This document shows, piece by piece, positions 1 through 8,176 of a DNA stretch of 64,000 nt. The notes beneath the pieces are model-generated. The model was not told where the DNA came from. It ran no database searches and saw only the letters and a program-made list of their open reading frames with translations. Every line of letters starts with the position of its first letter. Within the stretch, counting starts at the first letter, position 1. A program made the position numbers and the translations under genes. Source of the DNA: Brevundimonas vesicularis (GTDB lineage: Bacteria; Pseudomonadota; Alphaproteobacteria; Caulobacterales; Caulobacteraceae); NCBI RefSeq assembly GCF_027886425.1, contig NZ_CP115671.1, forward strand, positions 2,480,001 through 2,544,000, written 5' to 3'.

Positions 1-216
1 CAGCACCGCCTTGGCCTCGGGCAGGAAGGCGCGGCCGGTCTCGTTCAGCACCACGCCACGCCCGACCCGGTCGAACAGCCGCACGTCATGCTCGGCTTCC
101 AGAGCTGCCAGAGCGTTCGACACCGCCGACTGCGTCAGGTTCAGCGCCCTTGCCGCCGCCGTTACGTGGTCACGCTCGGCGACGGCGACGAAGATACGCA
201 GGCGTTCCAAGGTCAC
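1..216 (-). CDS. LysR-family transcriptional regulator, N-terminal part (cut by window edge)
   Basis: This is the first 72 codons of a LysR-type regulator; the rest lies outside the window. The start is a GTG at 216, giving MTLERLRIFVAVAERDH, followed by the typical winged helix-turn-helix with the LNLTQSAVSNALAALE recognition segment and the LFDRVGRGVVLNETG wing. It is divergent from the YeiH-type membrane protein starting at 293. LysR genes commonly lie beside and control yeiH-type genes (compare yeiE/yeiH in E. coli), so it probably regulates that gene from the 76-bp gap between them. The effector-binding domain is not in view, so the ligand cannot be guessed. Confidence 0.88.
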   Translation of the reverse strand, partial: MTLERLRIFVAVAERDHVTAAARALNLTQSAVSNALAALEAEHDVRLFDRVGRGVVLNETGRAFLPEAKAVL

Positions 217-292
217 GATTGATCTCCAAATCGGATTGGAACGACCATAACTATCCGTTGGACCGCCGTCGAGGGCAGGCGCATCACGCTCG

Positions 293-1354
293 ATGATGAA
301 GTCCGCCGCCCTGCCCGCCCCGCTTCACGCGCCCACTTTGGCGTCGATGACGGCGTTCGGGCGCACGATCCGGCCGGGCGTCATGCTGTGCCTGCTGGTG
401 ACTCTGGCCGCCATCGGTCTGACCAGCATCGAGCGCGACGTGATCGGCCATGTCTGGCTGGAGCCGCTGGTGCTGGCCATCCTGCTGGGCGCCGCCGTTC
501 GCACCGCCTGGACGCCCGATACGCGGTTCAAGGCCGGGATCGACTTCTCGGCCAAGACTCTGCTGGAGGTTGCGGTGGTGCTGCTCGGAGCCTCGGTCAG
601 CGCCGCCACCCTGTCGTCGCTGGGCGTCGGCTTCGTCCTGGGCATCTTCGCCCTGGTCGCGCTCGCCATCGTCGTCGGGTTCGGCGTCGGCCGCGCCTTG
701 GGCCTGAACCCACGCATGGCCCTGCTGGTCGCCTGCGGCAACGCCATCTGCGGCAACTCCGCCATAGCCGCCGTCGCCCCCGTCATCGACGCCGACGGGA
801 AAGAGGTCGCCGCCTCCATCGCCTTCACCGCCGTGCTTGGCGTGATCGTGGTCTTGGCCCTGCCCCTGCTGGGCGGCCTGATCCATCTGAACGGCCTGCA
901 ATACGGCGCCCTGGCCGGTCTGACCGTCTATGCCGTGCCGCAGGTTCTGGCCGCCGCCGCGCCCTTCGGCGCCCTCGCCACTCAAACCGGCACGGTGGTC
1001 AAGCTGGTGCGGGTGCTGATGCTCGGTCCTGTCATCCTCGCCCTGTCGCTGATCTTCCGCGAGCGCGCGCCCAACGCCGCAAAGCCCGGCCTGTCGCGCC
1101 TGCTCCCTTGGTTCATCATCGGCTTCCTGGTCATGATCGGCCTGCGCTCGTTTGACCTGATCCCGCAGGCCGCGCTGGCGGCCATGGCCGCCGCCTCGGG
1201 CCTGCTGACCGTGGTCGCCATGGCCGCCTTGGGCCTTCAGACTGACATTCGCGCCGTCGCCCAGGCCGGCGGCCGCGTCGTTGTCGCCGTCATCCTGTCG
1301 CTGGGCGCCTTGGTGGTGCTGGCGCTGGCGCTGATCCGGCTGCTGGGGCTCTAG
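293..1354 (+). CDS. YeiH/UPF0324 family putative sulfate exporter-like membrane protein
   Basis: A 353-residue, very hydrophobic protein with about ten predicted membrane helices starting near residue 28. It has the family hallmarks: a glycine-rich central stretch with ACGNAICGNSAIAA near residues 143-156, then AVPQVLAAA and a QTGTVVKLVRVLMLGP stretch near 235-250. This is the Cons_hypoth698/YeiH family, annotated as putative sulfate exporters, although the true substrate is poorly established. Two adjacent ATG codons (293 and 296) could start it; I kept the first. Its stop overlaps the convergent amidotransferase gene by 4 bp. The divergent LysR gene upstream is the likely regulator. Confidence 0.85.
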   Translation: MMKSAALPAPLHAPTLASMTAFGRTIRPGVMLCLLVTLAAIGLTSIERDVIGHVWLEPLVLAILLGAAVRTAWTPDTRFKAGIDFSAKTLLEVAVVLLGASVSAATLSSLGVGFVLGIFALVALAIVVGFGVGRALGLNPRMALLVACGNAICGNSAIAAVAPVIDADGKEVAASIAFTAVLGVIVVLALPLLGGLIHLNGLQYGALAGLTVYAVPQVLAAAAPFGALATQTGTVVKLVRVLMLGPVILALSLIFRERAPNAAKPGLSRLLPWFIIGFLVMIGLRSFDLIPQAALAAMAAASGLLTVVAMAALGLQTDIRAVAQAGGRVVVAVILSLGALVVLALALIRLLGL

Positions 1355-2082
1355 ATCCCGCTGCCGTTATCCTCGACCGGCGGCGGGGTCAGCAGCAGGA
1401 AGGCGCGGATCCAGGCGGTCAGCACGGCCCGGTCGTTGGGCCGCTTCAGACTGTCGATCGCCTGATCCGCCACATCATGCGGGATGCGCGCCCCGCGGCG
1501 TCCCTCGATCAGCGCCGCCGCATAGTCCGGCTGAAACTCCGGGTGGCACTGGAACGAGATCGCATCGTCGCCCCAGGCCAGGCCGGCGTAGGGCGTGAAG
1601 CCGCTGGACGCGATCACCCGCGCATCATCCGAAACCGCGACCACCTGATCCTGATGCGACACGGGAATGGCGATCGTCCGCGCACGCGGATGCATCCACG
1701 GCGCATCCTCGCGCACGTCATAGCGGTGCAGGCCCACGCCCCAACCCTTGTGCGACTTCTCCACCACTCCGCCGAACGCATGGGCCAGCGCTTGATGCCC
1801 GAAACAGATGCCGACCAGCCGCGTCCGCCCCCGCGCCGCCCGCAGCCAGTCGATCAGCTGCGGGATCCACGGCAGATCGTCATAGACCCCCGCCGCCGAC
1901 CCCGTGACGATCGCCCCTTGGAAAACCGACGGATCCTCAGGCAGTTGCCCCGACTGCACGTCGAACCGCGTCGTCGGCACGCCCTCGCCCAGCAGGGCCC
2001 GGAACCGCGCCGGATAGTCATCGAAATCGTCCTTCAGATGCTCCGGCGGGTGTCCGGTTTCCAGAATGGCGATGCGCGTCAT
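1351..2082 (-). CDS. Class I glutamine amidotransferase-like protein
   Basis: A 243-residue stand-alone GATase1-fold protein. The nucleophile elbow GICFGHQAL puts the catalytic Cys at about residue 93, and the FQCHPEF motif supplies His180 and Glu182, so the full triad is present. Such stand-alone proteins (GuaA-type amidotransferase-like, YfeJ/YLR126c-like) often have no known acceptor domain or substrate; some are gamma-glutamyl hydrolases of polyamine-type conjugates. No synthetase partner lies beside it, so the function is only known at fold level. It ends tail-to-tail with the YeiH gene and lies 22 bp downstream of rlmJ on the same strand, possibly co-transcribed. Confidence 0.85.
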   Translation of the reverse strand: MTRIAILETGHPPEHLKDDFDDYPARFRALLGEGVPTTRFDVQSGQLPEDPSVFQGAIVTGSAAGVYDDLPWIPQLIDWLRAARGRTRLVGICFGHQALAHAFGGVVEKSHKGWGVGLHRYDVREDAPWMHPRARTIAIPVSHQDQVVAVSDDARVIASSGFTPYAGLAWGDDAISFQCHPEFQPDYAAALIEGRRGARIPHDVADQAIDSLKRPNDRAVLTAWIRAFLLLTPPPVEDNGSGI

Positions 2083-2104
2083 GCGATCAACCTAGTGACT
2101 GCGG

Positions 2105-2920
2105 TCAGAAGGTCCAGACCTCGGCCCGTCCGCCCGCTTCGCCCAACGCCCCCGCGACCCAGCCGCAGATCTCGGTCGCGGCAGCTTCCGCGCCCGCCGG
2201 CGGATTGACCACCACCATGGCGCAGCCGTTCATCTTCATCGGATTGGTCAGCGGCCTCAGCCGCGCCTCGGCGACCAGGGTCGGGCCCGCCTTGCCCTGC
2301 AGCCGCCGGATGAAGCCGTCGAAGGTCTCCAGATCCTTCAGCGGCGTCCAGATCGCCACTGTCGCCGTTGGATCACGCCTCACCACCGAAATCACGGTCT
2401 CGGCCGAGCGGATATAGTCGTCGGGCTTTTCGAACGGCGGGTCGATCAGCACCAGCGGCCCGCGCACCTTCGCCGCCTCCGCCCCCACCGCCGCATAGCC
2501 GTCGCCCTCGCGCGCCTCGGCGTTCGCGCGCCCCGTCAGCGCCTCGGCCAGCATGGCCCGCACCGGCGGGTTCAGCTCGAACCCGACATACCGACCGCCA
2601 GGCGTCAGCGCGTCCGCGATCAGCAACGGCGACCCCGGATAGAACCGCGACCCGCCCTCAGGATTCAGCGCCGCGACCTCGGCCGCCAGCGCATCCATCA
2701 GCGGCGTCCGCCCGTCGGCGGACATCAGCCGCGCCACGCCGGCCTCGGCCTCCTTCGACCGCGCGCCATCCCCCGTCAGATCATACAGCCCCGCCCCCGC
2801 ATGGGTGTCGAACACCGTCAGCGGCCCCGACGCCTGCCGCGCCTTCACCAGCCAAAGCACCAGGGCGTGCTTGACCAGGTCGGCGAAGTTTCCGGCGTGA
2901 AAGCTGTGGCGATAGTTCAT
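2105..2920 (-). CDS. rlmJ: 23S rRNA (adenine(2030)-N6)-methyltransferase
   Basis: A 271-residue protein beginning MNYRHSFHAGNFADLVKHAL, the diagnostic N-terminus of RlmJ. The SAM-binding loop FDTHAGAGLYDL lies near residues 37-48, and the N6-adenine catalytic motif is LIDPPFE at about 158-164 (DPPF in place of the E. coli DPPY). The enzyme methylates A2030 of 23S rRNA. Length agrees with the family (about 280). It is upstream of the amidotransferase gene on the same strand and divergent from the small gene at 3012. Confidence 0.93.
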   Translation of the reverse strand: MNYRHSFHAGNFADLVKHALVLWLVKARQASGPLTVFDTHAGAGLYDLTGDGARSKEAEAGVARLMSADGRTPLMDALAAEVAALNPEGGSRFYPGSPLLIADALTPGGRYVGFELNPPVRAMLAEALTGRANAEAREGDGYAAVGAEAAKVRGPLVLIDPPFEKPDDYIRSAETVISVVRRDPTATVAIWTPLKDLETFDGFIRRLQGKAGPTLVAEARLRPLTNPMKMNGCAMVVVNPPAGAEAAATEICGWVAGALGEAGGRAEVWTF

Positions 2921-3011
2921 GCCGCCTCGTCCCGCGCCCGGCCCGCGCGGTCAAGCGGAACTCGCGAGCCAGACACGGCGTTCGGCCTAAGTCCTTGTAA
3001 GGAAAGATGCG

Positions 3012-3356
3012 ATGGCCGCCAAAACCACCCTCACCGACACGCAACGCAAGCCGCCTAAGGGCGTCGCGACCCAGGCCAAGCGCGGTCTCGACCTGCGCGA
3101 CAAGCACGACCGGGGCGGCACGGAGGTCGGCGTGCGCCGCGCCCATCAGTTGGCGGATCAGAAGCCCGTCTCGGACAAGGACATCAAGGACATCTACAGC
3201 TATTTCGCCCGCCACACCGTGGACAAGGACGGCAAGGGCTGGGGCAGCCGCACCGATCCTTCCGCCGGCTATATCGCCTGGCTGCTGTGGGGCGGCGACC
3301 CGGCCGAGCGTTGGATCAAACGGCTGCATGAGCGCCTCGAAAAGGCGAACGGCTGA
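3012..3356 (+). CDS. Small conserved hypothetical protein, probable partner gene of topoisomerase IB
   Basis: A 114-residue basic soluble protein. Its most recognisable parts are the segments RGLDLRDKHDRGGTEVG (residues 24-40) and PSAGYIAWLLWGGDPAERW near residues 82-100. I recall this combination (RGLxLRxKHGRGGTxVGV ... GYIAWxLWGGDxxxxW) in short phage-related proteins and in fusions to phage head proteins, but no biochemical role is known to me. An AAGGAAAG ribosome-binding site precedes the ATG. The stop overlaps the topoisomerase start as TGATG, so the two genes are translationally coupled and the product may act with it. The function is unassigned. Confidence 0.75.
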   Translation: MAAKTTLTDTQRKPPKGVATQAKRGLDLRDKHDRGGTEVGVRRAHQLADQKPVSDKDIKDIYSYFARHTVDKDGKGWGSRTDPSAGYIAWLLWGGDPAERWIKRLHERLEKANG

Positions 3357-4378
3357 TGGCCGACGGATCGCACGCCTTCGACATCGCCGCCGAAGTCCCC
3401 CAAGGCCTAAGTTATTGCAGCGACGAGTTCGCGGGCCTGACGCGCCGCCGCGCCGGCAAGGGCTGGTCGTATCGCGACGCCAAAGGCAAGACCGTTACGG
3501 ACGCCAAGACCCTGGCCCGCATCCGCGCCCTGGCCATTCCGCCTGCCTGGACCGACGTCTGGATCTGTCCCAAGGCCAACGGCCATATCCAGGCGACCGG
3601 CCGGGACGTGAAGGGCCGCAAACAATACCGCTATCACAACGACTGGAGCACGGCCCGCTCCGAGAACAAGTTCGACAAGCTGCCGGCCTTCTCGCGCAAC
3701 CTGCCGAAACTGCGGGAGAAGGTCGAACATGATCTGGCTCTTCGCGGCGTCTGTCGCGACAAGGTGCTGGCGACCGCCGTGCGCCTGCTGGAGATCACCC
3801 TGATCCGGGTCGGCAACTCCATCTACGCCAAACAGAACCGCAGCTACGGCCTGACGACCCTGCACAAGCGCCACATTGATGTCGACGGCGCGGCCCTGAC
3901 GTTCGAGTTTCGCGGCAAGAGCGGCAAGGATCACAGCGTCAGCGTCAAGGACCGCCGCCTGGCCAAGGTCGTGCGACAGCTGGAAGGCCTGCCCGGCCAG
4001 CAACTGTTCAAATACCGCGCGGCCGACGGCGCGCTATGCCCGGTCGATTCCGATGACGTCAACGCCTACATCCGCGAAGCGATGGGCGAGCAGTTCTCGG
4101 CCAAGGACTTCCGCACCTGGGCCGGCACCGTCTCGGCGGCACGGGCGCTGCGCGACACCGAGGCCCCGACCTCCCCAACCGACGCCAAGCGCAAGATCAC
4201 GGTCTGCGTCAAGGCCGTCGCCGGCCTCTTGGGCAACACCCCCACCGTCTGTCGCGCGTCCTATGTCCACCCCAAGGTCTTCGCCCTCTTCGAAAGCGGC
4301 GAAATCGGCAAGGCCTTGCCGGGCTCGGAGACCAAGGGGTTCGAGAAGGCCCTGATCAAACAGCTTTTGGCTGTCTGA
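3356..4378 (+). CDS. DNA topoisomerase IB (eukaryotic/poxvirus type)
   Basis: A 340-residue type IB topoisomerase, which relaxes supercoils by transient 3'-phosphotyrosyl cleavage of one strand. The N-terminal domain shows RIRALAIPPAWTDVWICP and GRKQYRYHNDW. The catalytic domain contains the Arg-Lys-Arg/His pentad regions (ETTLIRVGN-like at about 143-154 and FRTWAGTVSAARAL near 251-264) and ends with the nucleophile motif CRASYVHPKVF, Tyr at about residue 303. Length matches bacterial TopIB (320-360). It is coupled to the preceding 114-residue gene by a TGATG overlap. Confidence 0.92.
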   Translation: MADGSHAFDIAAEVPQGLSYCSDEFAGLTRRRAGKGWSYRDAKGKTVTDAKTLARIRALAIPPAWTDVWICPKANGHIQATGRDVKGRKQYRYHNDWSTARSENKFDKLPAFSRNLPKLREKVEHDLALRGVCRDKVLATAVRLLEITLIRVGNSIYAKQNRSYGLTTLHKRHIDVDGAALTFEFRGKSGKDHSVSVKDRRLAKVVRQLEGLPGQQLFKYRAADGALCPVDSDDVNAYIREAMGEQFSAKDFRTWAGTVSAARALRDTEAPTSPTDAKRKITVCVKAVAGLLGNTPTVCRASYVHPKVFALFESGEIGKALPGSETKGFEKALIKQLLAV

Positions 4379-4395
4379 TCAGCGGGGCTCGTCTC

Positions 4396-5448
4396 TCAGG
4401 CCGCCTTGTCCCAGTCCAGCACGACCTTGCCCGACTGGCCCGATTTCATGGCTTCGAAGCCTTCGCGATAGTCGGCGTAGCCCAGGCGGTGCGTGATCAG
4501 CGGGCTGAGGTCCAGCCCGGCCTTCAGCAGGCCCAGCATCTTGCGCCAGGTGGTGAACATCTCACGGCCATAGACGCCCTTGATCGTCAGGGCCTTCAGG
4601 ATGATCGCGCCCCAGTCGGTCTCCATCGGCTTGCCGGGAATGCCCAGCAGCGCCATGCCGCCGCCCATGATCAGGGTGTCGACGCACTGTTTGAAGGCGA
4701 TGGGCGAGCCCGACATCTCCAGCGCCACGTCGAAGCCGACCTTCAGGCCCAGCTCCTTCATGACATCGTGGATGTCTTCCTTGGTCGTATTCACGGTGCG
4801 AACGCCCGGTGCGACCTTCTGCGCCAGCTCCAGCCGGAAGTCGTTGATGTCGGTCAGGACCACGGTGCGCGCGCCCGCGTGACGCGCAACCGCAGCCGCC
4901 ATCATGCCGATCGGCCCGGCGCCGGTGACCAGCACGTCCTCGCCCAGCAGGTCGAACTGCTGCGCCGTGTGCACCGCATTACCGAACGGATCCAGGATCG
5001 AGCCGATCTCATAGGGGACGTCGTCCGGCAGTTCGATGACGTTGAAAGCCGGCGCCACCACGAACTCGGCGAAGGCGCCCTGGCGGTTCACGCCGATGCC
5101 GCGCGTCTTGGGGTCCAGGTGGAAGTGACCGGCGCGGGCGGCTTCCGAGTTCAGGTCGATGACGTGGCCCTCGGCCGAGACGCGCTGGCCGATCGTCAGC
5201 GGGCGATCGACGTCCTTGCCGATGGCGACGATCTCGCCGGCGAACTCGTGGCCGGTGATCATCGGGGTCGGGACGTTCTTCTGGGACCATTCGTCCCAGT
5301 TCCAGATGTGGATGTCGGTGCCGCAGACGGCGGTGCGATGCACCCGGATCAGCACGTCTTCCGGTCCCGCCTCGGGGATCGGCGCGTCGATCAGTTCGAG
5401 GCCGACGCCGGGCGCGGTCTTGGCCAGGGCCTTCATCGTGTCGGTCAT
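4396..5448 (-). CDS. tdh: L-threonine 3-dehydrogenase
   Basis: A zinc-type medium-chain dehydrogenase of 350 residues that oxidises L-threonine to 2-amino-3-oxobutyrate. The catalytic zinc site is visible as TAVCGTDIHIWNWDEW (Cys42) and TGHEFAGE (His67, Glu68), and the NAD fold starts at VTGAGPIGMMAAAVARHAG. The start at 5448 is preceded by GGGAG at good spacing and matches E. coli Tdh (341 aa). The lobe that carries four structural-zinc cysteines in E. coli Tdh has none here (EGHVIDLNSEAARAGHFH instead). It lies 105 bp downstream of kbl on the same strand, the usual two-step threonine-to-glycine pathway. Confidence 0.93.
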   Translation of the reverse strand: MTDTMKALAKTAPGVGLELIDAPIPEAGPEDVLIRVHRTAVCGTDIHIWNWDEWSQKNVPTPMITGHEFAGEIVAIGKDVDRPLTIGQRVSAEGHVIDLNSEAARAGHFHLDPKTRGIGVNRQGAFAEFVVAPAFNVIELPDDVPYEIGSILDPFGNAVHTAQQFDLLGEDVLVTGAGPIGMMAAAVARHAGARTVVLTDINDFRLELAQKVAPGVRTVNTTKEDIHDVMKELGLKVGFDVALEMSGSPIAFKQCVDTLIMGGGMALLGIPGKPMETDWGAIILKALTIKGVYGREMFTTWRKMLGLLKAGLDLSPLITHRLGYADYREGFEAMKSGQSGKVVLDWDKAA

Positions 5449-5553
5449 AGTCTCAACTCCCTGAAATCGTGGCTCCGGGTTCATCCCGAAGCCTGCGACT
5501 GAGGCCCCACGCCTCCTCGCCGCTTGGTCTTCGTCGATGGCGGGCGAAAGGGG

Positions 5554-6744
5554 CTAAATGACGCCCAGCTCCCGGCCCGCCTGGGTGAACACTTCGACCG
5601 TCCGGTCGATCTGATCGAAGGTATGCGCCGCCGACATCTGTGTGCGGATGCGGGCCTGGCCACGCGGCACGACGGGGAACGAGAACCCGATCACATAGAC
5701 GCCCAGATCCAACGCCCGCGCCGCGAAATCCTGCGCCAGTTTGGCGTCGCCCAGCATGACAGGGATGATCGGATGCTCGCCGTCCAGCAGGGTGAAGCCT
5801 GCGTCCGACATGGCTCCGCGATAGCGATGGGCGTTGGCCGACAGGCGGGTGCGCAACGCATCGCCCTCGGCGCCTTGTGCGATTCGGATCGCCTCCAGGC
5901 TGGACCCGCACACCGCCGGCGCCAGGGCGTTGGAGAACAGATAGGGCCGAGCCCGTTGTTTCAGCAGCTCGACCACCGACTTCTTCGCGCAGATGAAGCC
6001 GCCCATGGCGCCGCCCAGGGCCTTGCCGAAGGTGCCGGTGACGAAATCGACCTCGACGCCGTGATGGGCGAACGAGCCCTTGCCTTGCGGACCCAGAAAG
6101 CCCGTCGCGTGGCAGTCGTCCACCATGATCAGGGCGTCGTATTTGTCGGCCAGCGCCCGAATCTCGTCCAGCTTGGCGATATAGCCGTCCATCGAGAAGG
6201 CGCCGTCGGTGGCGATGATGATGTCACGCGCGCCCGCCGCGCGGGCCTCCTTCAGCCGGCTCTCCAGCTCGTCCATGTCGGAGTTGGCGAAGCGATAGCG
6301 TTTGGCCTTGCACAGTCGCACCCCGTCGATGATCGAGGCGTGGTTTAGGCTGTCGGAGACGATAGCGTCGTGCTCGCCCAGCAGCGGCTCGAACAGACCG
6401 CCGTTGGCGTCGAACGCGGCGGCGAACAGGATGGCGTCCTCGAAACCGAGATAGGCGGCGATGGCCGCTTCCAGCTCCTTGTGAATCTCCAGCGTGCCGC
6501 AGATGAAGCGCACGGACGCGGTGCCCGCGCCCCACTTCGCTTGCGCCGCCATTCCGGCCTGGGTCACGCGCTCGTCGCCGGCCAGGCCAAGATAGTTGTT
6601 GGCGCAGAAGTTCAGCACGTCGCGTCCGGCGACCTGGATCACCGGCCCTTGGCGCGAGGCGATGATGCGTTCGGGCTTGGTCAGGCCCTGGGCGTCGATC
6701 TCGGACAGTTCGCCGGCGACGCGGTCGTAGAAGCTCTGGGTCAT
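5554..6744 (-). CDS. kbl: 2-amino-3-ketobutyrate CoA ligase (glycine C-acetyltransferase)
   Basis: A 396-residue PLP enzyme of the alpha-oxoamine synthase family that cleaves 2-amino-3-oxobutyrate with CoA to glycine and acetyl-CoA. It shows NFCANNYLGLAGDERV near residues 45-60, the AAAFDANGGLFEPLLG segment, VDDCHATGFLGPQGKG around 208-223, and the PLP-binding lysine in TGTFGKALGGAMGG (Lys241). Length equals the family norm (about 398). It is immediately upstream of tdh, giving the complete pathway, with the expected operon order kbl-tdh. Confidence 0.95.
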   Translation of the reverse strand: MTQSFYDRVAGELSEIDAQGLTKPERIIASRQGPVIQVAGRDVLNFCANNYLGLAGDERVTQAGMAAQAKWGAGTASVRFICGTLEIHKELEAAIAAYLGFEDAILFAAAFDANGGLFEPLLGEHDAIVSDSLNHASIIDGVRLCKAKRYRFANSDMDELESRLKEARAAGARDIIIATDGAFSMDGYIAKLDEIRALADKYDALIMVDDCHATGFLGPQGKGSFAHHGVEVDFVTGTFGKALGGAMGGFICAKKSVVELLKQRARPYLFSNALAPAVCGSSLEAIRIAQGAEGDALRTRLSANAHRYRGAMSDAGFTLLDGEHPIIPVMLGDAKLAQDFAARALDLGVYVIGFSFPVVPRGQARIRTQMSAAHTFDQIDRTVEVFTQAGRELGVI

Positions 6745-6786
6745 GGGCCGCGACCTACGCCGATTTTCGATCGGTTTCCACCCGCT

Positions 6787-7701
6787 TCAGGTCGCCGGCG
6801 CCGGGTTGGCCTCGGCCCGGATCGGACTGACGCGGATGCGGCCGCCGCAGGGGCTGAACGAGAACGGCAGGCTGACGGCGGCGGTATCGCTGGGCGCCGT
6901 GACCTTTATCGTGGCCGCGTCGGGACACGTCTTTTGCATGGCTTCGTTGGGCACGACACTCCAGGCCATTTCGAAATAGGCCTTGGCGCGGGGCGCCAGC
7001 TGGACCGGCGTCGGGGCCTGGCCTTGGCGGAAATAGCTTCCTGGGCTCTGTTCGGCGCGAATGGACGACAGGGTGCGCCCGCGCGCGTCCTGCAAGGTCA
7101 CTGTCGGATAGCCGGTCAGACTGCAGGCCTGGGTTCCAATATTCTGAAGACTAAAGTTGCTGACCCGATTTCCCGCACCCGCATCGCCGTCGCCTGCCGC
7201 CAGCGTCAGTTGCGGCCCCTTGCAGGGCAGCGCAGCCGGCAAGACCCCACCGGTCGCCTCGGCCGGCGTCTGACCCGGCGTCGCCAGCGGTCCGGGCGTC
7301 GCATCAACGCCGGGGATCGGCCGCGAGCAGCGCTCCAGCACCGCGACACCGGTCGTGCCGTCCGGACCCAGTCGGCTCAGCGTGCCGCTCTCCTGCCCAT
7401 CGCGCGTCGCCGTCCACCATTCCACCCCGCCGCCGACATAGCGCGCGCCGCTGGCGGCCTGAACCGAACGCAAGGCATAGGTCTGGTTCTGATGGGTCAG
7501 CCTGGCGTTGTCGCTGTCGACATACTGGACCTGAAGCGTCGCGCCGCTTTCGCAGGCATAGCCGACCGACGGCGCATCGGATGCAGGGGCGGCCGACGGT
7601 TCGACCGGGGGGGCGGGCTGTTCCGGCTCTGTGCGAGAGCAGGCTGCGGCGCCTGTCAGGGCGGCGATGGCGACGAATGCGGTCAGGCGGTGCGACATCA
7701 T
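6787..7701 (-). CDS. Lipoprotein with MliC-like and DUF4232-like domains
   Basis: A 304-residue exported protein. The signal peptide ends at a lipobox-like LTGAAAC (Cys21), followed by a Pro/Ala/Glu-rich linker. Residues about 45-130 match the MliC (membrane-bound C-type lysozyme inhibitor) pattern: YACESGATLQVQYVD, then the SGARYVGGGVEWWTA block. Residues about 158-290 match DUF4232: CKGPQLTLAAG, NIGTQACSLTGYPTV, and a closing Cys near 290. It is therefore probably an envelope lipoprotein that may bind lysozyme-like ligands. The start is at one of two consecutive ATGs, with GAGGA upstream. It precedes kbl on the same strand with a 42-bp gap. Confidence 0.72.
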   Translation of the reverse strand: MMSHRLTAFVAIAALTGAAACSRTEPEQPAPPVEPSAAPASDAPSVGYACESGATLQVQYVDSDNARLTHQNQTYALRSVQAASGARYVGGGVEWWTATRDGQESGTLSRLGPDGTTGVAVLERCSRPIPGVDATPGPLATPGQTPAEATGGVLPAALPCKGPQLTLAAGDGDAGAGNRVSNFSLQNIGTQACSLTGYPTVTLQDARGRTLSSIRAEQSPGSYFRQGQAPTPVQLAPRAKAYFEMAWSVVPNEAMQKTCPDAATIKVTAPSDTAAVSLPFSFSPCGGRIRVSPIRAEANPAPAT

Positions 7702-7753
7702 GTCATGTCCTCTGGTTTCGCCTTCAACGGCCCAACCTGACCAAAGGCTCCGC

Positions 7754-8176
7754 TTAATGCCCCGCTTTTGGCGTCTCCATCAGTTCGATCAGCACGCCGC
7801 CCATGTCACGCGGATGCAGGAAGACGACCGGCGTCCCGTGCGCCCCGATGCGCGGCTCGCCGGTGCCCAGGATCGTCACCTCCTTGGCCCGCATCTCGGC
7901 GACGGCGGCGTGGATGTCGGCGACCTCGAAACAGACGTGATGCTGGCCGCCCTTGGGGTTTTTGGCCAGGAAGCCGACGATGGGGCTGGTGTCGTCATAG
8001 GGTTCGATCAGCTCGATCTGAGCCGTCGGCGTATCGACGAAACAGACCTTCACCCCCTGCGCCGGCAGGTCGAACGGCTCGCCGATCTTCGTCGCGCCCA
8101 GGATATCACGATACAGTTTGATCGAGTCGGCGATGGATGGCGTGGCGACGCCGACATGGTTCAGGGCGCCGATCAT
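7754..8176 (-). CDS. mce: Methylmalonyl-CoA epimerase
   Basis: A 140-residue vicinal-oxygen-chelate protein, the usual size for this enzyme. It opens with the metal-ligand segment LNHVGVATPSIADSI and repeats the half-module at GGQHHVCFEVADIHAAVAE, with a late GVLIELMETPK glutamate ligand. It interconverts (2S)- and (2R)-methylmalonyl-CoA between propionyl-CoA carboxylase and methylmalonyl-CoA mutase. Its ATG overlaps the mutB stop as ATGA, so it is the last gene of the coupled pcc-mut operon. Confidence 0.93.
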   Translation of the reverse strand: MIGALNHVGVATPSIADSIKLYRDILGATKIGEPFDLPAQGVKVCFVDTPTAQIELIEPYDDTSPIVGFLAKNPKGGQHHVCFEVADIHAAVAEMRAKEVTILGTGEPRIGAHGTPVVFLHPRDMGGVLIELMETPKAGH

